A stretch of DNA of 64,000 bases, taken from contig NZ_WPYP01000001.1 in NCBI RefSeq assembly GCF_013030985.1, forward strand, positions 1-64,000, read 5' to 3'. Position 1 is the first letter of the stretch. Each line of letters opens with the position of its first letter. This document shows positions 34,733-42,810 of the stretch, in pieces. The DNA is from Ruegeria arenilitoris. Its GTDB lineage: Bacteria > Pseudomonadota > Alphaproteobacteria > Rhodobacterales > Rhodobacteraceae. The translations under genes and the position numbers were made by a program. Under the pieces are notes generated by a model. The model made no database searches. It was not told the DNA's origin and saw nothing but the letters and a program-made list of their open reading frames with translations.

Positions 34733-34807
34733 TGGTAGCCCGTAGGGGAATCGAACCCCTCTTTCCAGGTTGAAAACCTGGCGTCCTAACCGATAGACGA
34801 ACGGGCC
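34733..34807 (-). tRNA. tRNA-Glu (anticodon TTC), second copy, CCA encoded
   Basis: Identical to the neighbouring copy over positions 1-72 of the tRNA, with CCA encoded at 34733-34735. It differs at the discriminator base, which is A here and G in the other copy. The two are 22 bp apart and share one upstream promoter candidate (34827-34855), so they are probably made from one transcript, this copy first. Confidence 0.95.
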
Positions 34808-34826
34808 ACGCTGGCTTGTGGAGGGC

Positions 34827-34855
34827 CTTTTACGGTTTCGCCGTGACCCCCGCAA
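34827..34855 (-). promoter_or_regulatory. Putative sigma-70 promoter of the tRNA-Glu pair
   Basis: On the minus strand: -35 TTGCGG (34850-34855), a 17-bp spacer and -10 TAAAAG (34827-34832), with the first tRNA 20 bp downstream. Spacing and position are good for a stable-RNA promoter; the -10 is only a partial match. Confidence 0.5.
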
Positions 34856-34905
34856 GCCGAAAAATGCAGGGATGTGAAAGTTTTTTCATGGGCCAGAAAT
34901 TGGGC

Positions 34906-36648
34906 TCAATTTGCTTGCGCTGCGTCTTCGAGCCTGAGTTGCACGCTTTGGCGTCCGCCCCATGTGTTCACCTCAAGCCGTCCGGCGAAATGGAACCGTG
35001 CACCGCCGTGATTGGACAGCTTTTCGCCCATTGGCCCATCAAATGCCCCAAAGGCGATGGCGTCCAGACCGCCACCGACACCGTCCGCCAGAGACAGTTT
35101 CAAATGGGATTCGCCGACACGCTTGGCAAAGCGCACCTGAAGGTCGGGCAGGGCGTATCGCGGGGCAGGGGCGCTGGCCCCGAACGGGCCCGCCTTTTCG
35201 ATCTGTTCGATTAGATCAATTGTGGCCGCGCCCGGCATCAGGGTGCCGTCCAGTTTCAGGTCGGCAGGTCCGCCTTCGCCTGCGCCCTGTTTGGCCAGCA
35301 ACTCGGACAGCCGTTCCATCGCAGGTTCCAACTGATCCCGCATCACCGTCAGACCAGCTGCCATCTTGTGACCGCCGCCTTTGACCAACAGTCCTTCGGA
35401 TGCCAGCCGCTGGATCGAGGCACCGAGATCAACGCCAGATATTGAACGGCCCGAGCCTTTGCCCTCATCCCCGTCAAAGCCAATGACAATCGCTGGGCGG
35501 TTCGCGTTTTCCTTCAGGCGCGATGCCACGATGCCAACCACGCCCGGATGCCAGCCTTCGCCCGCGGCCCAGACCAGAGGCGCGTCCAACCCGCGTTCCT
35601 CGGCCTGTTCCAGCGCGGCCGCGCGCACTGCGTTTTCAATGTCGCGACGCTCGGTGTTCAGTTCATCCAGCCGCTGCGACAGCGCCTCGGCCTCGTGCGA
35701 CGACTCCGTGCTGAGCAAGCGCGCGCCCAGATCAGCCTGACCGATTCTCCCTCCGGCATTCACGCGCGGACCAAGCAGAAAGCCCAGGTGGTAACTGTTG
35801 GGCGCCGAGTCCATGCGCGCCACGTCGGACAGGGCCACCAGACCCGGTCGTTGCCGCTGCGCCATGACCTTCAACCCCTGACGTACCAGTGCCCGGTTCG
35901 CGCCGATCAGCGGCGCGACATCGGCCACAGTCGCCAGCGCCACAAGATCCAGCATTGAAATCAGATCGGGGCCTTTGATGCCTGCCTCACGCAGTTGTCG
36001 CCCGGCTTCGACCAGCATCAGAAACACAACACCTGCCGCGCAGAGATAGCCCAGATCGCCGCTTTCGTCCTGTCGGTTCGGGTTCACTACGGCGACGCAA
36101 TCGGGCAGGGTTTCACCGCCCAGGTGGTGGTCCAGCACGATCACATCCGCACCTTTGGCAGCGGCGATAGGCTCGTGACTGAGTGTCCCGCAGTCGACGC
36201 AGATGATCAGGTCGTGGTTCGCGGCTAGCTCCTGCATGGCCGGGACATTGGGGCCATAGCCTTCGTCAATCCGGTCGGGCACATAGAGCGTTGCCTGAAG
36301 GCCCATCTGACGTAGCCAAACCAACAGCAACGCGGCCGAGCTGCCTCCGTCCACGTCATAATCCGCAAAGACCGCGATCCGTTGTTTGTTCCGAACCGCC
36401 GCCAGAAACCGCGTTGCGGCGGTTTCCATGTCTTTCATCGACCGTGGGTCAGGCAACAGTTCCTTCAACTTGGGCTCCAGGAACCCGTCGGCCTCCATCG
36501 CCGGAACGCCACGCCGCGCCAAAACCTGACACACGGCGCGGGGCAGACCGACCTGTTGCACAAGCATCTCGGTCGCGCGCTCCACCTCGGTCGTGGGACC
36601 GACCCAGCGCCGCCCGGACAATGATTGTTCAACCCCTAGAAAGCTCAT
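34906..36648 (-). CDS. recJ: Single-stranded-DNA-specific exonuclease RecJ
   Basis: A 580-residue cytoplasmic 5'-3' ssDNA exonuclease used in recombination and mismatch repair. DHH-family metal motifs are present: AVFADYDVDGGSSAALL, IICVDCGT and IVLDHHLGGETLP, followed by the DHHA1 part with KGGGHKMAAGLTV and a C-terminal OB domain. A TTG seven codons upstream is in frame; ATG 36648 with AGGGG upstream is preferred. It follows glpX on the same strand with a 91-bp gap that contains a small hairpin (36670-36693). Confidence 0.93.
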   Translation of the reverse strand: MSFLGVEQSLSGRRWVGPTTEVERATEMLVQQVGLPRAVCQVLARRGVPAMEADGFLEPKLKELLPDPRSMKDMETAATRFLAAVRNKQRIAVFADYDVDGGSSAALLLVWLRQMGLQATLYVPDRIDEGYGPNVPAMQELAANHDLIICVDCGTLSHEPIAAAKGADVIVLDHHLGGETLPDCVAVVNPNRQDESGDLGYLCAAGVVFLMLVEAGRQLREAGIKGPDLISMLDLVALATVADVAPLIGANRALVRQGLKVMAQRQRPGLVALSDVARMDSAPNSYHLGFLLGPRVNAGGRIGQADLGARLLSTESSHEAEALSQRLDELNTERRDIENAVRAAALEQAEERGLDAPLVWAAGEGWHPGVVGIVASRLKENANRPAIVIGFDGDEGKGSGRSISGVDLGASIQRLASEGLLVKGGGHKMAAGLTVMRDQLEPAMERLSELLAKQGAGEGGPADLKLDGTLMPGAATIDLIEQIEKAGPFGASAPAPRYALPDLQVRFAKRVGESHLKLSLADGVGGGLDAIAFGAFDGPMGEKLSNHGGARFHFAGRLEVNTWGGRQSVQLRLEDAAQAN

Positions 36649-36669
36649 GACCTGCCCCTGATATGCCAA

Positions 36670-36693
36670 GGCCGGACCCTCTCGGACCCGGCC
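36670..36693 (-). terminator. Hairpin between glpX and recJ
   Basis: GGCCGG (36670-36675) pairs with CCGGCC (36688-36693) around a 12-base loop. It lies after the glpX stop and just before recJ. No T-run follows, so it may be only a weak attenuator. Confidence 0.3.
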
Positions 36694-36739
36694 TCATTGT
36701 CTTTATGGATAGCCTTGCGCGCAGTACGGGCGCAAGCGG

Positions 36740-37723
36740 TTAGGCGTTGTTGTGCGACCACATCGGCGTGCGGTAGGTCATGCGACGTACTGACCCGGTT
36801 TTCGACCGCATCAGCAGGGTGGTGGTTTCCACCCAGCCCGGCTCGCGCTTGATGCGCGGCAGCAGCGAGCCACCGGTCACGCCGGTTGCGGCAAAGATCA
36901 CGTCTGCCGTAACCATCTCATCGCGCGCATAGACGCGGTCCAGATCGGTGATGCCCGCCTTGGCGGCGCGGCCACGTTCGTCATCGTTGCGGAACAGCAG
37001 GCGGCCAAAGATCTGACCACCCATGCATTTCAGCGCAGCTGCGGCTAGAACGCCTTCGGGCGCGCCGCCTTGGCCCATATACATGTCGATGCCGGTTTCT
37101 TCGCTTTCGGCGCAGTGCATGACGCCCGCCACGTCACCATCGGTGATCAGGCGGATCGAGGCACCGGTTTCGCGCACTTCGGCGATCATTGCTTCGTGAC
37201 GCGGGCGTTCCAGAATGCAAACGGTGATGTCAGCGGGCGCGCAGCCTTTGGCCTTGGCCAGCGCTTCGACACGCTCGCGCGGGCTCATGTCCAGATTGAC
37301 GACACCTTCGGGGAAGCCTGGGCCGATGGCCAGTTTGTCCATGTAAACGTCCGGCGCGTGCAGCATCGAGCCGCGCGGACCCATGGCGATTACGGTCAGC
37401 GCGTTGGGCATATCCTTGGCGGTCAGCGTGGTGCCTTCCAGCGGGTCCAGCGCGATGTCTACGCCGGGGCCTTCGCCGGTGCCGACCTCTTCGCCGATAT
37501 ACAGCATCGGTGCTTCGTCGCGCTCACCTTCACCGATGACAACGACGCCCGCAATATCCAACAGGTTCAGCTGTTCGCGCATCGCGTTCACGGCTGCCTG
37601 GTCGGCGGCTTTTTCGTCACCACGACCGACCAGAGAGGCCGACGCCAGCGCGGCCTGTTCTGCAACCCGCGCAAGGCCCAGAGATAGCAGGCGGTCGTTG
37701 AAATCTACTTTGGCAGCACTCAT
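36740..37723 (-). CDS. glpX: Fructose-1,6-bisphosphatase class II
   Basis: A 327-residue GlpX-type phosphatase that hydrolyses fructose-1,6-bisphosphate (and often sedoheptulose-1,7-bisphosphate) in gluconeogenesis. Family blocks are clear: VVIGEGERDEAPMLYIGEEV, ALDPLEGTTLTAKDMPNA for metal binding, MYMGQGGAPEGVLAAAALKC near the substrate site, and FAATGVTGGSLL near the C-terminus. It lies between hom and recJ on the same strand, an arrangement common in Rhodobacteraceae. Confidence 0.95.
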   Translation of the reverse strand: MSAAKVDFNDRLLSLGLARVAEQAALASASLVGRGDEKAADQAAVNAMREQLNLLDIAGVVVIGEGERDEAPMLYIGEEVGTGEGPGVDIALDPLEGTTLTAKDMPNALTVIAMGPRGSMLHAPDVYMDKLAIGPGFPEGVVNLDMSPRERVEALAKAKGCAPADITVCILERPRHEAMIAEVRETGASIRLITDGDVAGVMHCAESEETGIDMYMGQGGAPEGVLAAAALKCMGGQIFGRLLFRNDDERGRAAKAGITDLDRVYARDEMVTADVIFAATGVTGGSLLPRIKREPGWVETTTLLMRSKTGSVRRMTYRTPMWSHNNA

Positions 37724-37765
37724 GTTCGGTATCCTCAGGTCAGTAAAGGCGTTTTGTTCGGGATA

Positions 37766-37784
37766 GCCTGCGTTTCATGCAGGC
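37766..37784 (-). terminator. Hairpin after hom
   Basis: GCCTGC (37766-37771) and GCAGGC (37779-37784) form a perfect 6-bp stem within 30 bp of the hom stop. No T-run follows on the minus strand, so termination would be weak and glpX is probably partly co-transcribed. Confidence 0.35.
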
Positions 37785-37792
37785 CGCAAGGG

Positions 37793-39079
37793 TCAAACCT
37801 CTTCAATCCGCAATGCAACGGGTTCTCCGGCCACCACGTCGGTCTCGCGTAGCCCGTCGAGGGCAACGTCCAACGTGGCGCGTGTGGTCCTGTGGGTCAC
37901 GATCAGAACCGGCGCGGTGCTTTCCGAATGCCCGTACTGGCGCATCCGGTCGATTGACACGCCCGCATCACCCAGAATGGCCGCCACCTTGGCCAGCGCA
38001 CCGGGTTTGTCGAACAGCGCAAGACGCAGATAGTAAGGGGCGGGCAGGCCGGTCACCGCAGGCTGCGCGTCCTGCAGGGAGGTCGCGGGGCGGCCAAAGG
38101 TCGGAATCTGCAACCCACGGGCCAAATCGCAGACATCACCCATCACAGCGCTGGCCGTGGGGCCCTCGCCGGCACCGGGGCCGCGCAGGACAACCTGTTC
38201 GACCGCATCGCCTTCGATCACCACCATGTTGGTGCCGCCTTCCAGCTGCCCAAGGGGCGAGCTGCTGGGCACCAGACATGGCTGCATCCGCTGTTCCAGA
38301 CCACGCGCCGAGCGTTGTGCAACGCCCAGCAGCTTGATGCGATAGCCCATGTCGTCGGCCTGATGGATGTCATCCAGGCTGATCTGCTGAATGCCTTCGA
38401 TCTGGATGCCGTCAAAATTCGGTTTGGTCCCGAACGCGATCGAGGACAGCAGCGCCAGTTTGTGCGCCGCATCAATGCCGCCGACGTCGAGGTTCGGGTC
38501 GGCCTCAAGATATCCCAGTTCCGCGCATTCCTCGAACAGGGCGTTATAGCCCAGCTCCTGCGATTGCATCCGGGTCAGGATATAGTTGCAGGTGCCGTTC
38601 ATCACGCCCATGACGCGGGTGATCTCGTTCCCGGCCAGCCCTTCGGTGAGGGATTTGATGACCGGGATGCCGCCTGCCACGGCGGCCTCGAACCGGATCA
38701 CGCGACCTGCGGCCTCGGCCTTTTCGGCCAGTTCCTGACCGTGGATCGCCAGCAGCGCCTTATTTGCTGTGACGACGTCCTTGCCGGTTGCCAGCGCCGC
38801 CTCGACCGAGGCTTTGGCAGGGCCGTTCTCACCACCGATCAGTTCGACGAAGACGTCGATGTCGTTGCGTTTTGCCAGCGCCACCGGATCGGTTTCCCAA
38901 GCATAGTCTGAAAGGTTCACGCCGCGGTCTTTACTGGCATCGCGGGCCGACACGGCGACGATTTCCACAGACCGCCCCGTACGCGCCTGCAACAGGTCTG
39001 CGTGGCGACGGACGATCTTTACGACACCCACGCCAACTGTTCCCAAGCCCGCAATTCCCAGCCGCAGCGCCTGTGTCAT
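37793..39079 (-). CDS. hom: Homoserine dehydrogenase
   Basis: A 428-residue NAD(P)-dependent enzyme that reduces aspartate semialdehyde to homoserine for threonine and methionine synthesis. The N-terminal Rossmann motif is GIAGLGTVGVGVVKI; VTANKALLA and FEAAVAGGIPVIKSL are substrate-domain blocks, with GTCNYIL and DPNLDVGGIDAAHKLALLSS following. The C-terminal ACT domain (YLRLALFDKPGALAKVAAIL) suggests feedback control by threonine. The frame extends 30 codons upstream, but ATG 39079 has AAAGGA upstream and starts at the normal family position. Confidence 0.95.
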   Translation of the reverse strand: MTQALRLGIAGLGTVGVGVVKIVRRHADLLQARTGRSVEIVAVSARDASKDRGVNLSDYAWETDPVALAKRNDIDVFVELIGGENGPAKASVEAALATGKDVVTANKALLAIHGQELAEKAEAAGRVIRFEAAVAGGIPVIKSLTEGLAGNEITRVMGVMNGTCNYILTRMQSQELGYNALFEECAELGYLEADPNLDVGGIDAAHKLALLSSIAFGTKPNFDGIQIEGIQQISLDDIHQADDMGYRIKLLGVAQRSARGLEQRMQPCLVPSSSPLGQLEGGTNMVVIEGDAVEQVVLRGPGAGEGPTASAVMGDVCDLARGLQIPTFGRPATSLQDAQPAVTGLPAPYYLRLALFDKPGALAKVAAILGDAGVSIDRMRQYGHSESTAPVLIVTHRTTRATLDVALDGLRETDVVAGEPVALRIEEV

Positions 39080-39207
39080 CCCGTGGGTTCCTTTCCGCTC
39101 GAAAATTTCGTGGTATCGGGCCTGCCGCCCGTTCAGCGCTGCCTTAGCGGGTTCGGCGCTAGGGTGCAATGCGTCGCGGCCCGGGGTGGGCCCGGAATCG
39201 CATTGGG

Positions 39208-39456
39208 TCAGTTGATTTCCGCAGCTTGAAGCTCTTCCGCCTTTTTCTCCAGCGCTTCTCGCCGCGCGATCAGGTCCTCTTCGACTTCGGCGGCCTCGTT
39301 CAACGGGTCAACCGGCGGGCCGAGGTTTTCCTGAATGGGAATAAGCGTGGGGTAGGCGGTCGACCCGACGTCGGGCTGCTCGCGCCCTTCCAGTTCCGGA
39401 AAATCGGCGCATCCGGCACAGGCGAGCAACAGGATCAGCAAAGGCAGGGGCTTCAT
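39208..39456 (-). CDS. Small predicted lipoprotein
   Basis: An 82-residue protein with a type II signal sequence: MKPLPLLILLLAC, where LLAC is a lipobox with the lipidated Cys at residue 13 (Cys16 follows). The mature part is short and acidic, ending in a helical charged stretch (EEDLIARREALEKKAEELQA). No family recognised. It lies 128 bp upstream of hom on the same strand; whether it is in the hom transcript is unclear. Confidence 0.65.
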   Translation of the reverse strand: MKPLPLLILLLACAGCADFPELEGREQPDVGSTAYPTLIPIQENLGPPVDPLNEAAEVEEDLIARREALEKKAEELQAAEIN

Positions 39457-39523
39457 TCAGAACCCTTTCAAGGTCGATTGCAAACGTGATGCACCTTTTG
39501 CGGCGTTGGTTCAAGCGGGGTTC

Positions 39524-39545
39524 TATCTGAACATGCGTTCAGATA
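39524..39545. promoter_or_regulatory. Palindromic operator upstream of the TetR gene
   Basis: TATCTGAAC (39524-39532) and GTTCAGATA (39537-39545) are perfect 9-bp inverted arms around a 4-base centre, 10 bp before the TetR ATG. The size and symmetry fit a TetR dimer site, so autorepression is likely. Confidence 0.65.
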
Positions 39546-39555
39546 CGGTGCGAGA

Positions 39556-40143
39556 ATGGCACGTACGCAAGGTTCACATTCCGATATCACCGGCCCGCGC
39601 ATTCGCAAAGCGGCGCTGGGGTTGTTCGCACGCCACGGTTTTGCCGCCGTCTCCATGCGCCAGATCGCTGGTGAGGTTGGGGTACAGGCGGGGGCGCTGT
39701 ACAATTACACGCCCGACAAGCAGAGCCTGCTGTTCCGTCTGATGCACGAACACATGCAAGAGCTGCTGTCGGCCTATGACACGTTGGACCAGCCCGCTGA
39801 TGCGTCCGAAGCGTTGCGCCAGTTTGTCGGGTTCCATATCCGCTTTCACCTAGAGCGCCCGGATGAGGTGTTCATCGCCTATATGGAACTGCGCAATCTG
39901 ACGTCCGAGAACTTTGCAGAGATCGAAGCGTTGCGCCGCCGCTATGAGGACGCGCTTCAGGCGATACTGCGCGCCGGGCAGGCGGCCGGGGCGTTTGATA
40001 TCGCGGATACCAAGATTGCGACTTTGGCGGTGATCGCCATGCTGAATGGTGTGATGACGTGGTATCGCGCCGGCGGACGCCTGTCGCTGGATGAAGTCGA
40101 GCAGGTCTATTGGGACATGGTCCGCCGGTCAGTTTCGGCCTGA
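39556..40143 (+). CDS. TetR/AcrR-family transcriptional regulator
   Basis: A 195-residue repressor. The N-terminal HTH is at about residues 12-58 (RIRKAALGLFARHGFAAVSM, RQIAGEVGVQAGALYNYTPDK), followed by a helical ligand-binding domain that resembles those of regulators of acyl-CoA and amino-acid catabolism. A strong palindrome (39524-39545) lies just upstream and suggests autoregulation. The gene converges on the pirin gene with a 4-bp gap. Ligand and other targets cannot be inferred. Confidence 0.88.
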   Translation: MARTQGSHSDITGPRIRKAALGLFARHGFAAVSMRQIAGEVGVQAGALYNYTPDKQSLLFRLMHEHMQELLSAYDTLDQPADASEALRQFVGFHIRFHLERPDEVFIAYMELRNLTSENFAEIEALRRRYEDALQAILRAGQAAGAFDIADTKIATLAVIAMLNGVMTWYRAGGRLSLDEVEQVYWDMVRRSVSA

Positions 40144-40147
40144 TCGC

Positions 40148-41059
40148 CTAATGCGCGGGGCGAATGAAGGTGCCGTTGCGCAATTCCCGAAAGGCTTGTT
40201 CCAGCTCTGTTCGTGTATTCATCACGATGGGCCCGTGCCAGGCGACCGGCTCGTCAATCGGTGCACCTGAGATCAGCAGGAAACGCACACCGTCAGGCCC
40301 GGCCTGAACCGTGATTTCATCCCCTGTGCCAAACCGGACCAGCGTCCGGTCACCGGACATGTCGCGGATATTGACCTCTTGCCCGGCGACTTCTTTTTCC
40401 AGCAGGATGCCGGTAGGTTGCGAGGCGTCTGCAAAGGCAGCCTGACCTTCGAACACATAGGCAAAGGCGCGGCGGTAGGTGTCTATCTTAAAAGTTTTTT
40501 TGACCCCGGCTGGGACGTGCACGTCCAGATATTGCGGATCGGCGGCAATCCCGTCGACCGGGCCGGTCTTGCCCCAGAACTCTCCCACGATCACACGGAC
40601 CGTGGTGCCGTCGTCATCAATGATTTCCGGGATGTCCTTGCTTTGGACGTCCTGATACCGCGGCGCGGTCATCTTTTGCGCCGAAGGCAGGTTGCCCCAC
40701 AATTGGAATCCATGCATCTGGCCTGACGGGGTTCCGCTTGGCATCTCCTGATGCAGAATCCCAGAGCCTGCGGTCATCCACTGAACGTCGCCGGCACCAA
40801 GTGTGCCGCTATTGCCCAGCGAATCCGAGTGTTCGACCGAACCGGCCAGCACATAGGTGATCGTCTCGATTCCGCGATGAGGGTGCCAGGGAAACCCGGC
40901 CTGATAGTCCTGAGGGCGCTCGTTGCGAAAGTCATCGAACAGCAGAAACGGGTCAAGCTCGGACGGGTCCTGAAACCCGAACGCGCGGTGAAGTTTGACG
41001 CCAGCACCCTCAACTGCGGCGATGGCATTCCGGGTTTCCAGAACGGGACGTAGGGACAT
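40148..41059 (-). CDS. Pirin-family protein
   Basis: A 303-residue bicupin. Metal ligands of the N-terminal cupin are visible in GFPWHPHRGIETITYVLAG and in GSGILHQEMP, matching the pirin His/His/His/Glu site. The C-terminal cupin contains YVFEGQAAF. Bacterial pirins include quercetinases and regulators of metabolic enzymes, and the specific activity here is unknown. It is divergent from the membrane-protein gene at 41217. Confidence 0.9.
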   Translation of the reverse strand: MSLRPVLETRNAIAAVEGAGVKLHRAFGFQDPSELDPFLLFDDFRNERPQDYQAGFPWHPHRGIETITYVLAGSVEHSDSLGNSGTLGAGDVQWMTAGSGILHQEMPSGTPSGQMHGFQLWGNLPSAQKMTAPRYQDVQSKDIPEIIDDDGTTVRVIVGEFWGKTGPVDGIAADPQYLDVHVPAGVKKTFKIDTYRRAFAYVFEGQAAFADASQPTGILLEKEVAGQEVNIRDMSGDRTLVRFGTGDEITVQAGPDGVRFLLISGAPIDEPVAWHGPIVMNTRTELEQAFRELRNGTFIRPAH

Positions 41060-41216
41060 AGCGGCCTCCTAAAGCTCTGGTCACCATGTATTTTCGGCAA
41101 GGACAGCGTCAATCGGCAGAAAAGAACGGGAAATGTGCAAAAATCAGCAGTAGCGCCCCCCCCTGTTTATTCCCGCCAGAAGCCGCTAAACCCACGGGAA
41201 AACAACAGGGGTTCAC

Positions 41217-41711
41217 ATGCAACAGGACATTCTTGCCACCATTAAGCCGTCACCTGCCAGACGTTGGCTTGGCGTTGGGATGCTGAGCATCGTTGGCGTG
41301 CTTGTCCTGTCTGTCGCGCTGGCGCAGCCGCCCGAGCCCCTGTGGATGGTGTTCCTGATTGCGGTTGGCGGCGCGGCGTTCTGGTTGGCGTATCGCATGT
41401 GGCACGCGACGAATGACTGGATCGAACTGACGCAATCCGAACTCAGAACCGGGGCAGGGCACATTATCGCGAAAGTAGAGGATATCGAAGCTGTAGACCG
41501 GGGGGTCTTTGCGTTTAAACCTTCAAACGGGTTTTTGTTGAAAACACGCGTTGGCGGGGAAAACAGCTGGGCGCCGGGGCTATGGTGGCGTGTGGGACGC
41601 CGGGTGGGCGTCGGCGGCATGACTGCTGCCGCCGAAACCAAATTCATGACGGATGTGCTTAGCTCGTTGTTGCTACATCCACAGGACCAGCATCCCCTTG
41701 ACAGAAATTAG
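41217..41711 (+). CDS. Conserved-type membrane protein, unknown function
   Basis: A 164-residue protein with two transmembrane helices (about 17-36, WLGVGMLSIVGVLVLSVALA, and 43-62, WMVFLIAVGGAAFWLAYRMW). A C-terminal cytosolic domain follows that looks like a small beta domain (DWIELTQSELRTGAGHIIAK, VEDIEAVDRGVFAFKP), as in bacterial PH-like membrane proteins. Its last 53 bp overlap the 3' end of the convergent pilus gene. No name can be given. Confidence 0.65.
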   Translation: MQQDILATIKPSPARRWLGVGMLSIVGVLVLSVALAQPPEPLWMVFLIAVGGAAFWLAYRMWHATNDWIELTQSELRTGAGHIIAKVEDIEAVDRGVFAFKPSNGFLLKTRVGGENSWAPGLWWRVGRRVGVGGMTAAAETKFMTDVLSSLLLHPQDQHPLDRN

Positions 41712-42279
41712 CCGAAATATCGGGCGCTGTTACAAGATCGGTAAAGCGCGGCCGTGTGAAAACAAAGTTGGTGAATTCATAATCTTTGGTCAGCCAACCG
41801 GTTTTGAACAACGGGTCATATTCGTTCATCGTTTCAACAAGGATCAAAGTGTCCAGGTCCGACATCGGCGGAAGCTGTTCTTTTATCCTGTCGATGTTGG
41901 AGTTGTTCCATTCTCCCTTGAACCCGCAGGTTGTGGTCCATAGGACGTAATGGCGGTCATCGTCCTCTTGATACATGATGAATGTCAAACGCATCTTCAG
42001 CGTCGAGTTGTTGTTCACCATCCGCCGCATCAGGGTGTACATGGAAACTGCATAGGTGTCGGTCACATCTTCCGTTTCACGTGAGATAAGGTCACCCACC
42101 GTGTAGGCAGCCTTCAGGTTGGCGGTATTTTGGCGGAAACCGTCAAAAAACGTGTATCCAAGCGTGATGGTCCACACGAATATCGGGAAAACCACAATTC
42201 CCTCGAAGGCGAGGCCGCCGTATTCGCTGCGGGCGAATTTGCGCAGATATTGCCGGATACTTAAAAAATATCGTGTCAT
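41659..42279 (-). CDS. TadE/TadG-like pseudopilin protein
   Basis: A 206-residue secreted or pilus-associated protein. It has a prepilin-like N-terminal segment SEYGGLAFEGIVVFPIFVWT: the charged leader, then GG, and a conserved Glu at residue 26 in the hydrophobic helix, as in TadE-type pseudopilins. The remainder is a soluble domain with a disulfide-capable Cys pair (TTCGFKG, ANFCQG). It follows the TadE-like gene without a gap. Its 3' end overlaps the convergent membrane-protein gene by 53 bp. Confidence 0.72.
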   Translation of the reverse strand: MTRYFLSIRQYLRKFARSEYGGLAFEGIVVFPIFVWTITLGYTFFDGFRQNTANLKAAYTVGDLISRETEDVTDTYAVSMYTLMRRMVNNNSTLKMRLTFIMYQEDDDRHYVLWTTTCGFKGEWNNSNIDRIKEQLPPMSDLDTLILVETMNEYDPLFKTGWLTKDYEFTNFVFTRPRFTDLVTAPDISANFCQGDAGPVDVATTS

Positions 42280-42810
42280 TTAAGGCTCCTGAACAAAGGC
42301 GGTGATCGCCGTGAGCGTGACCAAGCCATCGTCACTTTGCAACGCGCGCCCCATCGCGGTGGTCGGGAAAATTGGGTCAACTTTTGCGCAGGCGCGAAGG
42401 ATCATTAGCTCGTTCGACGCCCCCGCTTCGAAGTTCCGGGCCGGTTTGGCCTCTTCCTCTCTGTTTACGCAATCCGGTACCACTGGGAAATCCAAGCCGG
42501 TGAATGCGTCCTGAAGGATCATTTCCAGCCTTAGATTTCTGGAACAGCTTGGGATTATTCCCGCCCTGCTGCAGATATCGTCCTTGATCGTGTCGTGACT
42601 GATAACTGAATCGGTTCCCAGGCGGATATCGCGGACGACAATGTCCATGGAGCGTTCCAACAACGACTGCTGAATCGTGACCATCGAGTATTCGACGGCC
42701 CCCATGATGAAGAAGAGATAGGCCGGGAAAATCAGGACAAACTCAACGGTCAACGACCCGTCTTCAGACCTCTTGAACCGAACTAGTTTCTTCAGAAGAT
42801 TGCGGATCAT
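42280..42810 (-). CDS. TadE-family pseudopilin
   Basis: A 176-residue protein with the TadE signature RSEDGSLTVEFVLIFPAYLF: a short basic leader, then the hydrophobic helix with the conserved Glu (Glu23). TadE proteins are minor pseudopilins of the Flp/Tad pilus, processed by the TadV peptidase. The C-terminal domain has four Cys (CSRAG, PSCSRN, PDCVN, RACAKV). It overlaps the upstream VWA gene by four bases (42807-42810). No other tad genes are in the window. Confidence 0.8.
   Translation of the reverse strand: MIRNLLKKLVRFKRSEDGSLTVEFVLIFPAYLFFIMGAVEYSMVTIQQSLLERSMDIVVRDIRLGTDSVISHDTIKDDICSRAGIIPSCSRNLRLEMILQDAFTGLDFPVVPDCVNREEEAKPARNFEAGASNELMILRACAKVDPIFPTTAMGRALQSDDGLVTLTAITAFVQEP

Noticed and set aside
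34636..34807. Integrated element using the tRNA-Glu genes as attachment site
   Set aside because: No integrase gene is nearby, and flanking genes are housekeeping or ATPase genes with no 3' tRNA fragment seen.
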